This document shows positions 16,772-26,203 of a DNA stretch of 42,610 nucleotides, one piece after another. This DNA comes from Deltaproteobacteria bacterium. Lineage in GTDB: Bacteria > Myxococcota_A > Polyangia > Polyangiales > JADJMO01. The notes under the pieces were generated by a model. That model made no database searches. It had not been told where the DNA came from and saw only the letters and a list, made by a program, of their open reading frames with translations. The stretch is taken from assembly GCA_025363655.1 (NCBI GenBank), contig JANYDK010000057.1, forward strand, positions 1-42,610, read 5' to 3'. Position 1 is the stretch's first letter; each line of letters opens with the position of its first letter. A program made the position numbers and the translations under genes.

Positions 16772-17689
16772 ATGCCGGCCGAGAAAAAGAGCAGCCCGCC
16801 CCCGAAGAGCGCGAAGCAGTCGCAGGTCGCCAAGCTCAAGGAGCCGATGGCCACCGCGACGCCGCGGCAGCCTCCGAAGATCGAAGTTCGATCGCTGCTC
16901 ATGCGGCTCGGTCTGCCACTCGCGGGCGTGTGGATCATCGCCATCCTCGTCCACCACTGGGCGGCCAAGGCGGTCGCGGGCGGGCTCACCCTCCTCGGGC
17001 TCGGCATCATCGGCTACGCGCTCTATTTCATGCGCAAAACGCAGCGCGTGGCGTCGATCGTCGGCGGCGCGAAGACGAAGGAAGAGCGCCAAGAGGCGAT
17101 CGAGCGCATCGACAAAGAGTTCAAGAAGGGCGACGCCGCCGCGACCTTCGCCAAGGCGCAGCTCGTGATGCAGGAAGATCCTCGCGCCGCCCTCGAGATC
17201 CTCGAGACGATCAACCTCGAGAAGGTCATGGCCAACGTCGCCGACGAGGCGCGTGGGCAGCGGGCGATGATCCACCTCATGCTCGGCGAGCCGCAGAACG
17301 CCCGTCCGCTCGCCGACGGCATCGACCTCGGCCGGCACCAAGATCAGAAGTCGAAGGCGACCCTCGGCGCCGTCGTCTGCGAAGCGTGGGCGCGCACCGG
17401 GCAGGCGAAGAAGGCGATCGACATCCTCGAGCTCTTCGACGCCAACGACGTGAACCTCGCCGACGCCAAGCCTGGCCTCCTCCGCGCGCAGGTGTTCGCC
17501 TACGGCGCGATGGACGACATCAAGAAGGCGCGCAGCGCGATGCACCAGCTCTCGAAGATCGATCCGCGCATCGTCGCTGGATTCGCTCAAAAAGGCGTGC
17601 ATCCGCTCCTCGTGCAAGAGGCGAAGAAGATCCTCGAGCGCTCGGGGGCGATGCCCAGGATCAACGTACGCGGACCGATGCGCGGGTGA
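16772..17689 (+). CDS. Membrane-anchored TPR-like protein
   Basis: The 305-residue protein has a Lys/Pro-rich cytoplasmic start, two hydrophobic segments (about 46-63 and 66-86), and then helical repeats from about residue 95 to 290 (KEERQEAIERIDKEFKKGDAAATF; ALEILETINLEKVM; KKAIDILELFDAND) in TPR-like spacing. It probably serves as a scaffold on the cytoplasmic or periplasmic face of the inner membrane. It is the first gene of a four-gene operon, with the next ATG six bases after its stop. Confidence 0.72.
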   Translation: MPAEKKSSPPPKSAKQSQVAKLKEPMATATPRQPPKIEVRSLLMRLGLPLAGVWIIAILVHHWAAKAVAGGLTLLGLGIIGYALYFMRKTQRVASIVGGAKTKEERQEAIERIDKEFKKGDAAATFAKAQLVMQEDPRAALEILETINLEKVMANVADEARGQRAMIHLMLGEPQNARPLADGIDLGRHQDQKSKATLGAVVCEAWARTGQAKKAIDILELFDANDVNLADAKPGLLRAQVFAYGAMDDIKKARSAMHQLSKIDPRIVAGFAQKGVHPLLVQEAKKILERSGAMPRINVRGPMRG

Positions 17690-17695
17690 CGGGAC

Positions 17696-20293
17696 ATGGA
17701 GCAGGGGATGGCTCACGGGACAGCGCAGGGGAAAGAGAAGTCCGAGCGCGAGGCTCGCGAGGAGCACGCCAAGCTGACACGCGGGCCGCGCATCTGGGCG
17801 ATGGTGTTCGTCGGCATCGGCCTCGTGGTCGACGTCGCTGCGGCGATCGCTGCGCGCCATTTCTGGCGTGATCCGAACCTCCCGGACAAGGCCGGCCGCC
17901 TCATCATCGCCGTCTGCGTTTCGCTGACCGGCCTCATCGTCGCCGTCAGCAACTTGGTCGAGCTCGATCGGCTCCGTCGGGTACCTGGTCCTGCCGACGA
18001 TCACGTCGAACCGCCGCCGCGCACCGTCGTCGACGCCGTGCCGCGGCTCATCCGCAACGGCTTCCGCGCGCTCCCCGGCAAGCTCCGCGAGTGGCTCGCC
18101 GACCCTGATTTTTCAGTCTTTTTCCTCGCCTTCATGCTTTTTGCGGCGGCGCTCTACCTGCGCGCACCCTCGACCACGGGCGGCTTCGTCTTCGACGAGC
18201 AAGAGGCCATCCTCGCGAACCCCTACGTGCGCGGAAAACAGCCGTGGCTCCTCGGTGACAAGACCAAGGGACTCGGCGCGCTCGGCGCCCTTCAACGCGA
18301 CTTCTGGGGCCTGCTCCCCGATCGATCCATCGGCAGCTATCGGCCGATCCCCAACCTCCTCTGGCGCGCGCTCTGGCGTCTGCAGGAGTGGCGCTCGAAG
18401 GGCGCGGGAGGCGTCAACACGCCGTTCGTCTGGTTCAACCTCGTCTTCCACGCGACCAACGCCGCGCTCCTCGCGACCATCGTCCGCGGTGTGACGAAGA
18501 AGGTCGGCGTCGCCTGGCTCGCCGGCTTCATCTTCGCGATGTGTGCGGTGCTGACCGAGGCGATCACCGGCATCGTCGGCGTCGCGGACGTGCTCGGCGC
18601 GCTCTCGCTCCTCCTCTGCATCGCCGCGCTCTCGCTCTCGCCGACCTTCGTCGGACCGGCGGTCTTCCTCGCGACCATCTTCGGCCTCCTCTCGAAAGAG
18701 ACGGCGATCGTCAACGTCGGGCTCGTCCCGCTGGCGGCGTTCATGTTGGCGCCGTCGATCGACGCCGAGAACCCTCGTCGCTACGAGCGCGCGGTCATCT
18801 CGCTCGTCGCCACCCTCGCCGCCTTCGGCCTCTACACCTGGATTCGGCACAATTTCTTCTACGTCGAGGTGGCGCTCGATCCCGAGGCCAAGAGCCGCAT
18901 CGCGGTGCTCGGCACCAAGCTCCAGCACTACATGGGCGCGCCGACGCTGCCGGTCGATCCGTTCAACAACCCGCTCGCCGAGCCGACCGCGACGAGCGGG
19001 CAGCGGATCATCGGTGCATTGCGTGTCTATGCACGTGGCGTCTCGCAGATCGCCCTGCCGATTCATCTCTCGCCCGACTACTCGTTCCCTCAGGAGCCGC
19101 TGCCGACGTTGCCCCTCGCGAAGGCGCCCGACTTCGTCACCTCGGTGCTCGGCGCGCTGCTCCTCGTCGGCCCGCCGATCACGGGCGTCTTGCTCTTCGT
19201 CTTCGGGACGAAGAAGGCCGAGGCCGACGCCACGCGACCGAGCAATCACCTCGAAGGCAGCGTGCTCCGCTGGGTGCGCTCGTCACGCGGTCACTCGAGC
19301 TTTCGTGCGCTCCTCGGCTATGCGCTGATCGCCTGGCCGGCGGCGTTCTTCCCCATCTCCAACATCCCCAAGGTGCTGCCGACGGTGCGCGCAGAGCGCT
19401 TCTGGTACACGCCGGCGCTCGCCACCAGCGTCGTCATCGCGCTCTTCCTCTGGTGGCTCTCCACGCGGGGAAAGAAGCTGTGGTACGCCGCCGCGGTCGT
19501 CACCCTCGCCTTCCTCGGCTTCCAGGGCGTCCGCGCGCGCATGCACGCGAGCAGCTTCAACAACGACCTCGCCTTCTGGCGCTCGGCGGCGACGCAGGTG
19601 CCGAACAGCGCCAAGGCCCACCTCAACTATTCGGTCATGCTCGGCGCGCGCGCGGTCGACGTCTGGGGCTGGACGCCGCAGCAAGCGCAGGAAGCACGTC
19701 TCATCGAGAACATTCGCGCCGCCGAGCTCGCGCCGCAGTGGGACATGGCGTTCATCTACGTCGGCGACACGCTCTGCCAGCTCAATCGCATGGACGAGGC
19801 GTGGGGCTGGTACGTGAAGGGCTTCCGCATCGGGCCCGCCAACTCGGGGCTGATCGCGCTCGCGCTGCAGTGCCTCTCCGATCACAACTCGCTCTTGGCG
19901 CACGAGGCGGAGGCCGAGGCGTTGATCGCGGAGAAGGGGATGCCGGGGAGCTGGCTGGCGTACCTGGTGAGCGACACGCTTTCTCGAGAGAGGAAGTGCC
20001 GCGGCGTGCTGGAGCCGGGGGAAGAGTTGTCGCCGGAGGAGATTTCGCCGGAGGAGGGGTCGCCGGACGAAGGTTTGGCGCCGGACGAGAGTGGGAGTGC
20101 GGGGGCGAGCGTGAGTGCGGGGGCGAGCGTGAGTGCGAGCACGAGCACGAGTGCGAGTGCGAGTGCGAGTGGGAGTGCAGCGGCGGAAGTCGTGGAGGAG
20201 CCGAAGAAGGTGGAGGCGAAGCCGTTGCCACCTTGTGGGGTCGATCCGCAGTATCGTCCTCGGGGGCTCGACGGCGACCCGAAGGGGGATTGA
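17696..20293 (+). CDS. TMTC-like polytopic membrane protein with TPR-like C-terminus
   Basis: The first ATG (17696) overlaps a better-placed one at 17708, which has GGAG six bases before it, so either may start the protein. The 865-residue product has two early hydrophobic segments, then a GT-C-like core. Its phrases FDEQEAILANPYVRG, SYRPIPNLLWRALW and FHATNAALLATIV recall TMTC/DUF1736 O-mannosyltransferase-like proteins, including an acidic pair after the first core helix. About twelve membrane segments follow. Residues about 600-760 form helical TPR-like repeats. The last 80 residues are low-complexity, acidic then Ser/Ala-rich. A glycosyl-transfer role is plausible but unproven. Confidence 0.75.
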   Translation: MEQGMAHGTAQGKEKSEREAREEHAKLTRGPRIWAMVFVGIGLVVDVAAAIAARHFWRDPNLPDKAGRLIIAVCVSLTGLIVAVSNLVELDRLRRVPGPADDHVEPPPRTVVDAVPRLIRNGFRALPGKLREWLADPDFSVFFLAFMLFAAALYLRAPSTTGGFVFDEQEAILANPYVRGKQPWLLGDKTKGLGALGALQRDFWGLLPDRSIGSYRPIPNLLWRALWRLQEWRSKGAGGVNTPFVWFNLVFHATNAALLATIVRGVTKKVGVAWLAGFIFAMCAVLTEAITGIVGVADVLGALSLLLCIAALSLSPTFVGPAVFLATIFGLLSKETAIVNVGLVPLAAFMLAPSIDAENPRRYERAVISLVATLAAFGLYTWIRHNFFYVEVALDPEAKSRIAVLGTKLQHYMGAPTLPVDPFNNPLAEPTATSGQRIIGALRVYARGVSQIALPIHLSPDYSFPQEPLPTLPLAKAPDFVTSVLGALLLVGPPITGVLLFVFGTKKAEADATRPSNHLEGSVLRWVRSSRGHSSFRALLGYALIAWPAAFFPISNIPKVLPTVRAERFWYTPALATSVVIALFLWWLSTRGKKLWYAAAVVTLAFLGFQGVRARMHASSFNNDLAFWRSAATQVPNSAKAHLNYSVMLGARAVDVWGWTPQQAQEARLIENIRAAELAPQWDMAFIYVGDTLCQLNRMDEAWGWYVKGFRIGPANSGLIALALQCLSDHNSLLAHEAEAEALIAEKGMPGSWLAYLVSDTLSRERKCRGVLEPGEELSPEEISPEEGSPDEGLAPDESGSAGASVSAGASVSASTSTSASASASGSAAAEVVEEPKKVEAKPLPPCGVDPQYRPRGLDGDPKGD
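20101..20178 (+). repeat. Low-complexity 18-mer and 6-mer repeats at the 3' end of the TMTC-like gene
   Basis: Two exact 18-mers (20101-20118 and 20119-20136) are followed by hexamers of the GAGCAC and GAGTGC type. They encode an in-frame Ser/Ala/Gly/Val/Thr-rich tail. All units are multiples of three, so expansion or contraction keeps the frame. Confidence 0.8.
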
Positions 20294-20296
20294 GAC

Positions 20297-21850
20297 TTGG
20301 CACAGGCGCTCGAACGGATCGCGTTGCATCAGACGCGGCTGCGGACGCCGGGGCTGGCGCTCGATCCGAGCGGCGTGGCGATTGGGGCGAAGGGGCTCGT
20401 GCTCTTGCCGACGCTGGAGCGGCTGGTCGCGTTTCTAGCCATTTATACGCGTGATCGTTCGCTCTCTGATTTGGTGGGGCACTCGGGGACCGAGCGGCTC
20501 GAGATTGCGGTGGTGAAGTCGAAGCTGGGGACGCGCGAGATCGTCGTCATTCTCCCGGCGCCTTCGACCACGTTGCTCGATGTCGTCGCCGACGTGGCGC
20601 GGCTGTCGGGGGGCATGACGTTCACGGGCGGCGGTCGCTACTACGTGCAGTATCGCGATCGCTCGGCGCCCTTCGGGTACGACGTGGTCGAGCTGCTTCG
20701 CGCGGAGGATGGCGTCGATTTCGCGCTGCACCATGCGTCGTTCACGCAGGCCTATGCGCGCGAGCGAAACGTCGACTTGGCGAACTTGGTGACGCGGCTC
20801 GAGCCGCGACGCGATCCGTCGGTGACTGCGCTTTCGGCGAAGCCTTTGTGGCTGGCGGTCGAGAGTGGCGTCGCTTCGGCGCTCATCGGGTACTTCGCGC
20901 GTGGCGCGGTCGACGCCGACGTCGGGGTGCTCGAGCTGCCGCCGTCCTCCAGCTTCGACGATGCACCGCGAAAGATTTCGCTCTTTCGCGTGCACGAGCT
21001 GCCGGCGCGAATGGTGCGGCTCGTCAGCGCGACGCCTGGCATCCGCGCGTTTGCACCGGCGGGGACGGGCGTGGCCGTCGAGGTCGGGCATCGTCACGCC
21101 ATCCACCTCACCGGATTGCCCATTTTTCCCGAGGCGGGGCTGGTGCTCTTGCCAGCGGCGCGCGACGGCGAGACGCGCGAGCCGATCGTCACCGCGCGGC
21201 TCCCGGAGATGGCGCCGGTGCTCTCGCTCGTCGACGTCAAGCTCGCCTCGGGTGACGTGCCGCGCGCGCGTCCGCTCGACCAAGGCGATCACTTGGCGAT
21301 GCCGTTGCAGCTCGCGCCCTCGGTCAGTGGCACGCGGCAGGTGAGCGCGGCGGTGATTCCGCTCGAGCGCGCGCCGCTGCTGAGACGGCTCGCCTACGCA
21401 CTGCCGCCGAGCGCGCTCGAGGCCTCGTCGATCGCGCGCGTCGAGACCCGCGAAGGGCACGGGTTGCTCATCCTCCGCGTGCCGAGCGGCGCCTTCGGCA
21501 TTCCTCTCGGCTCCCTCTTCAGCGAGCGAACTCCCGGGCTCTACGTGCAGGCGGGGCACGATTTGGTGCCTGCCTGTCCGCCTTCGCACCTCGCCTCCGC
21601 GCTCGGTGCGAGTGCGTCACGGTGCGTCTTCGTCTGGCGCGAAGCCGGAGACGTCGCCTCTTCGGTGCAAGCGATCTCCATCGACGTCTCGGCCTTCGTG
21701 CCGCTCGCCTCGGCGCTCGTTTCCCCGGAATCTTGGGGTGCGCTGATGCCCGTCGAGATCGTCGAGCTCGCGCGCACGGAGTTGGAAGAGAAGCTCGGCG
21801 GCGTCGAGATGGGCGACCTCGGCCTCGCACCGCTGCGAGGCGCACTGTGA
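20297..21850 (+). CDS. Conserved-looking protein of unknown function (517 aa)
   Basis: It starts at TTG 20297, decided by GAAGGGGGA at 20281-20289 that overlaps the end of the upstream gene. The 517-residue protein has no signal peptide and no membrane segment. It looks like a string of alpha/beta and beta-rich domains: an N-terminal part (LALDPSGVAIGAKGLVLLPTLERLVAFL), a GGGRYYVQYRD strand region, and a beta-rich second half with repeated LLP and PxxGxxVxVG phrases. I do not recognise the family. It lies three bases after the TMTC-like gene, and its TGA overlaps the GTG of the next gene, so the four products are likely needed together. Confidence 0.75.
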   Translation: MAQALERIALHQTRLRTPGLALDPSGVAIGAKGLVLLPTLERLVAFLAIYTRDRSLSDLVGHSGTERLEIAVVKSKLGTREIVVILPAPSTTLLDVVADVARLSGGMTFTGGGRYYVQYRDRSAPFGYDVVELLRAEDGVDFALHHASFTQAYARERNVDLANLVTRLEPRRDPSVTALSAKPLWLAVESGVASALIGYFARGAVDADVGVLELPPSSSFDDAPRKISLFRVHELPARMVRLVSATPGIRAFAPAGTGVAVEVGHRHAIHLTGLPIFPEAGLVLLPAARDGETREPIVTARLPEMAPVLSLVDVKLASGDVPRARPLDQGDHLAMPLQLAPSVSGTRQVSAAVIPLERAPLLRRLAYALPPSALEASSIARVETREGHGLLILRVPSGAFGIPLGSLFSERTPGLYVQAGHDLVPACPPSHLASALGASASRCVFVWREAGDVASSVQAISIDVSAFVPLASALVSPESWGALMPVEIVELARTELEEKLGGVEMGDLGLAPLRGAL

Positions 21851-22755
21851 AACTCCTCGCAGGGCTGGCGCTCGCGATGGCGGCTCTGGTCGGCTGTCAT
21901 AGCGATCGTGTCGGCGACCCGCCGACCGACGCCAATGCTGATGTCGATGCTGGCAAAGTCGACGCAGTTCTCGAGGACACGAAAGCCGACACGACGCTCT
22001 CCGATACGATCGGCGAGTCTGCCACCGAAGTCGCCTCTGACGCCGCCTCCGACGTCGACGCCGCCGTGGCCTCGTGCACCAAGCTGCATGGCGGAGCCAT
22101 GGTGAGGATCGACGCCCTCGCCGGCTCCTATTGCATCGACACGCGCGAGGTGACGATCGAGGAATTCAACGAGTTCATCATCGCCCCCGGCACGCCGTTC
22201 GACGCGCCGAGCGTGTGCACGGCGCAGAAGGCCAAGCGCCCCGCGCGCATCGACGATCCGACGAGGCAGAAGCTCCCGCAGGGAGAAATCTCCTGGTGCT
22301 ACGCCAACGCCTACTGCAAATGGGCCGGGAAAAGGCTGTGCGGCACGATCGGCGTCCCCGGCGGCGCGCCGAAAGGCGGCGACGACCTCGCGAGCGAGTG
22401 GACCTATGCCTGCACCAACGGCATCCTCAACTCGACGTTCCCCTACGGCCCCACCTACGACGCGACGAGGTGCTTCACCGAGCAGTCGTCGGAGTTGTCC
22501 ACCGAGGTGCCCGAGACCCACGTCGGATGTCACGGAATGAGCGGCCCCTACGCGCTCATCTTCGACATGTCGGGCAACATGGCGGAGTTCGACGACTGGT
22601 ACGACGTTCCCGACGGCGGAACCTCGCCCGCCACCCACTTCCGCGGCGGTGCGTCGAACGAAGGCGGCGGCCTCGTCGACTGCCATTCGCGCGAAGACTT
22701 CGGCTTCGAGACCATCTACGCCAACGTCGGCATCCGCTGCTGCGCAGACCCGTAA
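21847..22755 (+). CDS. Formylglycine-generating-enzyme-like (SUMF1/FGE-sulfatase domain) lipoprotein
   Basis: The GTG at 21847 overlaps the upstream stop (GTGA) and begins a leader with lipobox ALVGC, giving 302 residues. An Asp/Ala/Thr-rich linker of about 50 residues follows. The FGE-sulfatase fold then shows IDTREVTIEEFNEF, ISWCYANAYCKWAGKRLC, EWTYACTNG, FDMSGNMAEF, HFRGGAS and a terminal VGIRCC. True FGEs oxidise a cysteine in sulfatases using a paired-cysteine copper site. I cannot confirm that pair here, and many such bacterial lipoproteins are binding proteins rather than enzymes. It ends the four-gene operon. Confidence 0.83.
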   Translation: MKLLAGLALAMAALVGCHSDRVGDPPTDANADVDAGKVDAVLEDTKADTTLSDTIGESATEVASDAASDVDAAVASCTKLHGGAMVRIDALAGSYCIDTREVTIEEFNEFIIAPGTPFDAPSVCTAQKAKRPARIDDPTRQKLPQGEISWCYANAYCKWAGKRLCGTIGVPGGAPKGGDDLASEWTYACTNGILNSTFPYGPTYDATRCFTEQSSELSTEVPETHVGCHGMSGPYALIFDMSGNMAEFDDWYDVPDGGTSPATHFRGGASNEGGGLVDCHSREDFGFETIYANVGIRCCADP

Positions 22756-22791
22756 TTTACAGCCGATTTCGCGTCGTGCGGGCTCGACGAG

Positions 22792-23916
22792 TCAGTAGAG
22801 GTCGGCGTAGCGGTTGGCGACGGCCTCGGCCGAGAGCTCTTTCTCCGCCCGCGCACGGCCGGCCTCACCGAAGCGACGACGGAGCTCTGGATCGCCCGCG
22901 AGCTTGGCGACGGCGGTCGCGAGCGACGCCGAGTCGCGCGGGGGAACGACGAAGCCAGTGACACCGTCGGCGATGATGTCGGGGATGCCGAACCAGTCGG
23001 TGCCGATAGTCGGGAGGCCGAGCGCCATCGCTTCGAGGAGGCAGATGGGAAACGTCTCGCCCGGCATGTAGCTCGGCAAGACCACGGCGTGCGCCTTGCG
23101 CATGTGCGCCGGCACGTCTTCGTTGCGAACGTGGCCGACGAGCGTGACGTGGCCTTGCACGCCGTGCGTCGCGATGCGCGCCTCGATGGCGCCACGCTCC
23201 GGACCGTCACCGAGGATCGTCAGGTGCAGCTTGGGCCACTGCGGTGCCAGCGCAGCGATCGCGTCGACGAGCTCGGGGTGGCCTTTGCCCGGGACGAGGC
23301 GCGAAGCCATGAGAAGACGCAGCTCACCGGGCGCCGACGCCGCCGCCTCTCCGCGCTCGAATTTGCGTAGGTCGACACAGAAGGGGACGACGTGCGAACG
23401 TCCACTGGTGACGCCGTGGGCGATGAGCTCGTCGCGTGCCTTGGCGTACGGCGTGACCGAGGCGCGCACCCAACGCTTCTCGAGCGCGAAGCCGAGATCG
23501 CTCTGACGGCTGCGGAAGGGCGCGAAAAATTCGAGCGTCGCGTGATGCGTCACCAGCGCAGGGACACCCGCGGCTTTGGCAGCGAGGAGGGACTCGAGCC
23601 CGCCGACGCCGACGACGTGCGGGTGGACGACGTCGAACCCGCGGCGCGCGAGGCTGGTCATCGCGGCGACGCGGCGTGCGAGGAGCGTCGTGCCATCGAG
23701 CTTGCGCAAGAGGCCCGCGCGATCATCGTCGAAGACCGGCAGCGGATGGACGTCGACGCCGACGCGCGCGGCGGTGCGGAGGAGCTCGTCGCGTCCGGTG
23801 AAGGCGCAGGCGATGTGCGGCTCGTCTCCGCGCAGACGCTGCGCCTCGGCGAGGCAGAGGAGGAACGTCTCCACGCCGGTCATACCGACGTTGCCGAGGG
23901 TGTGGAGAATGCGCAC
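22792..23916 (-). CDS. GT4-family glycosyltransferase
   Basis: The family start is the GTG at 23916 ([20 protein letters not shown]); a GTG at 23991 is also open and would add 25 residues. The product of 374 residues has a GT-B fold. Its Rossmann C-domain carries [22 protein letters not shown] and [12 protein letters not shown], and the GT4 E-x7-E motif ETFPICLLE for the nucleotide sugar. It probably adds a sugar to a surface polysaccharide or lipid; donor and acceptor are unknown. It is divergent from thiG. Confidence 0.9.
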   Translation of the reverse strand: MRILHTLGNVGMTGVETFLLCLAEAQRLRGDEPHIACAFTGRDELLRTAARVGVDVHPLPVFDDDRAGLLRKLDGTTLLARRVAAMTSLARRGFDVVHPHVVGVGGLESLLAAKAAGVPALVTHHATLEFFAPFRSRQSDLGFALEKRWVRASVTPYAKARDELIAHGVTSGRSHVVPFCVDLRKFERGEAAASAPGELRLLMASRLVPGKGHPELVDAIAALAPQWPKLHLTILGDGPERGAIEARIATHGVQGHVTLVGHVRNEDVPAHMRKAHAVVLPSYMPGETFPICLLEAMALGLPTIGTDWFGIPDIIADGVTGFVVPPRDSASLATAVAKLAGDPELRRRFGEAGRARAEKELSAEAVANRYADLY

Positions 23917-24008
23917 GAGGAACGGCTTCGTGCGTCGGCGACGGCCAGGCGGCAAGTGGAAGAACGGCGCCGCTTGCTCGCGGCCGGCCACGCACGTATC
24001 GACCCATC

Positions 24009-24803
24009 ATGTCCGGCGAAAACGATCCCCTCGTCATCGGCCCGTACACGTTTGCCTCGCGCTTGTTCGTGGGCAGCGGCAAATACAAAGACGTCGAAGA
24101 GACGCGCCTCGCCACCGAGGCCTCCGGCGCCGAGGTGATCACCGTCGCGCTCCGTCGCGTCGATCTGAAACAGCGCGGCGAAGGCACGCTGATGAGCCTC
24201 CTCGGCAGCCGCCGCTGGACGGTGCTCCCCAACACCGCTGGTTGCTACACCGCCGAAGAAGCGGTGCGCACCTGTCGGCTCGCGCGCGAGCTCGGCTTCT
24301 CGGGAGACAAGGCGCCCATCGTCAAGCTCGAGGTCATCGGCGACCAGCGCACGCTCTTCCCCGACAACGAGCAGACGTTGGAAGCGGCGCGGCTCCTGGT
24401 GAAAGAAGGCTTCGTCGTGCTGCCCTACTGCATCGACGATCCGATCATCTGTCGCAAGCTCGAGGAGGTCGGTTGCGCCGCGGTCATGCCGCTCGCCGCG
24501 CCGATCGGGAGCGGGCTCGGCATCCGCAACAAGCACAACATCCTCATCATCCGCGAGCAGGCGAAGATCCCGGTCATCGTCGACGCTGGCGTCGGCACCG
24601 CGTCGGACGCTGCGGTGGCGATGGAGCTCGGCTGTGACGGCGTCTTGATGAACACCGCCATCGCCGGCGCGAAGAACCCCGTGCTCATGGCAGAGGCGAT
24701 GCGCGAGGCGGTGAGCGCCGGTCGCAAAGCCTTCCTCGCCGGTCGCATCGGCAAGAAGCTCCATGCCAGCGCCAGCTCGCCGCTCGACGGACAGATCGAG
24801 TAA
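24009..24803 (+). CDS. thiG: Thiazole synthase
   Basis: The 264-residue TIM-barrel enzyme makes the thiazole phosphate moiety of thiamine from 1-deoxyxylulose 5-phosphate, dehydroglycine and ThiS thiocarboxylate. VGSGKYKD, the Schiff-base lysine Lys106 in [19 protein letters not shown] and [12 protein letters not shown] are all typical. No thiS, thiF, thiO or thiH is beside it, and no TPP riboswitch is visible in the short upstream gap, so it stands alone. No clear ribosome binding site precedes the ATG. Confidence 0.95.
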   Translation: MSGENDPLVIGPYTFASRLFVGSGKYKDVEETRLATEASGAEVITVALRRVDLKQRGEGTLMSLLGSRRWTVLPNTAGCYTAEEAVRTCRLARELGFSGDKAPIVKLEVIGDQRTLFPDNEQTLEAARLLVKEGFVVLPYCIDDPIICRKLEEVGCAAVMPLAAPIGSGLGIRNKHNILIIREQAKIPVIVDAGVGTASDAAVAMELGCDGVLMNTAIAGAKNPVLMAEAMREAVSAGRKAFLAGRIGKKLHASASSPLDGQIE

Positions 24804-24860
24804 CCGCGCTTCGTTCGTGTTTTCGCGCTCGCGTTCGCATTCGCGTTTTCGCACTTCGAC

Positions 24861-25514
24861 ATGCCCCCTCGCTTCTTCCCCATCTTCGCCGTCGTCCTCG
24901 TCGGCATCGCGCATGCGTGCGCCTGGCGCGGCGCGCTCGGACAGAGCGCCTGGGTGTGGCTCGTCGTCACCCACGTGCCGCTCGTGGTCGTCGCCTTCTC
25001 GCTCCTGCGCAAGGCAGAGGTGCTCGGCGATCTCTATCGTCCAGCCGCCGGCGACATGTCGAAGGGGATCCTCGCCGCCGGAATCGGCGTCGGCGTCGTC
25101 TACGGCGTCTCGCTCGTCGCGCTCAAGGTCATGCCGGCGACGGTCGCCCGCGATTTGTTTGGCGTCATCAAGGTGGCGGGCAGCGTCTCGACGCTCACGC
25201 GCGGCATCATTCTCGTGACCTTCGCGATGATCGAAGAGCTGATTTGGCGCGCCGGCGTCGCCCACGGCTTGGAGGCGCGCTTCGGCTCGAAACGCGCGCC
25301 GTTCGTCGCCAGCCTGCTCGCTGTGGTGGCGTCGGCGGCGTCGCTCCACCCGTCGATCATCCTCGCGACGTTCGTCGTCGGCATCCTCACCGCCGTCACC
25401 CGCAAGTTGACCGGGCGCATCGTCGTACCCTTCGTCGTGCACGCCTTCTTCTCGTGGATTACTGTGGAGATGGTGATTCCGGCGCTCTGGCAGCGGATTC
25501 AAGCATTGGGCTGA
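24861..25514 (+). CDS. CPBP-family intramembrane metalloprotease
   Basis: The 217-residue polytopic protein carries the CPBP (Abi/CAAX protease) motifs: EELIWR with Glu125, Glu126 and Arg130, a conserved His163 in SLHPSI, and His194 in VPFVVHAFFSW. Such proteins cleave near the membrane or protect against bacteriocins. The target is unknown. The intergenic stretch before it (24804-24860) is made of degenerate TTCGCG repeats. Confidence 0.85.
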   Translation: MPPRFFPIFAVVLVGIAHACAWRGALGQSAWVWLVVTHVPLVVVAFSLLRKAEVLGDLYRPAAGDMSKGILAAGIGVGVVYGVSLVALKVMPATVARDLFGVIKVAGSVSTLTRGIILVTFAMIEELIWRAGVAHGLEARFGSKRAPFVASLLAVVASAASLHPSIILATFVVGILTAVTRKLTGRIVVPFVVHAFFSWITVEMVIPALWQRIQALG

Positions 25515-25548
25515 GCAGGGCTGAGCAGGGCCGAGCAGGCGAGCAGGC
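25511..25548 (+). repeat. Tandem decamers spanning the CPBP stop codon
   Basis: GCTGAGCAGG occurs twice exactly and a third time as GCCGAGCAGG (25511-25540), followed by CGAGCAGG. The CPBP TGA (25512-25514) lies in the first unit. The block lies just before the ribosome binding site of the discoidin-like lipoprotein. Confidence 0.8.
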
Positions 25549-25570
25549 GAGACGGCGAGAGGAGACGACG

Positions 25571-26185
25571 ATGATCAAGTTCGCGCGAATCGGGTGTGGG
25601 GCTTTCCTGATCGTCGCTGCGAGCGCGGTCTTCGGATGTCGGCATCATCGCGATCCGCAGCCGTACTGGCCCGAGCAGGCCCCTCCCCCGCCCGGTGGCG
25701 CCGTCGCCCCGCAAACGACCGCGACGCGCGATCTCGGTCCTGTCGCCGAGGGCGCGTGCGACGTCGCGCCGCTCGTGTCGCTCGCGGGCGCCACCTGTCA
25801 TCGCGTCCCCGGCGTGCAAGCGACCGGCAGCGAAGCGGCGACCAGCGCCAACGCCTTCGACGGCAGCGCCTGCACCGCCTGGAACAGCGGCGGCTACGCA
25901 CCCAAGTTCGTCGCCGTCGACCTCGGCGCCTCGCAGACGCTCACCGGGGTCATCCTCGTCCCCGAAAGCACGCCGCCGGTCAACGGAGGCAAGCACGTCA
26001 TCGAGTCCTCGAACGACGGCGTGACCTGGAAAGTCGCCTACGTCGTCGAAGGACAGATGGCGACGATGCGCGCCTACTCGGTGCCCTTCGCCTCTCCCGT
26101 GAGCGCGCACTACCTCCGCGTCACCACCGAGAAGAGCGAGTCGTGGGTCGCGTGGCGTGACATCGTCCCCCTCGATTGCCGCTGA
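25571..26185 (+). CDS. Discoidin (F5/8 type C)-like lipoprotein
   Basis: The ATG at 25571 follows GAGAGGAGAC. The 204-residue product has a signal peptide ending VFGC and a Pro-rich linker. Residues about 85-200 look like a carbohydrate-binding discoidin jelly roll: GSEAATSANAFDGSACTAWNSGG, then VAVDLGASQTLTGVIL, then IESSNDGVTWK and HYLRVTTEKSESWVAWRDI. It is probably surface-exposed and binds glycans or phospholipids; the ligand is unknown. Confidence 0.82.
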   Translation: MIKFARIGCGAFLIVAASAVFGCRHHRDPQPYWPEQAPPPPGGAVAPQTTATRDLGPVAEGACDVAPLVSLAGATCHRVPGVQATGSEAATSANAFDGSACTAWNSGGYAPKFVAVDLGASQTLTGVILVPESTPPVNGGKHVIESSNDGVTWKVAYVVEGQMATMRAYSVPFASPVSAHYLRVTTEKSESWVAWRDIVPLDCR

Positions 26186-26203
26186 ACCAGCGCTGAACTC
26201 GAC

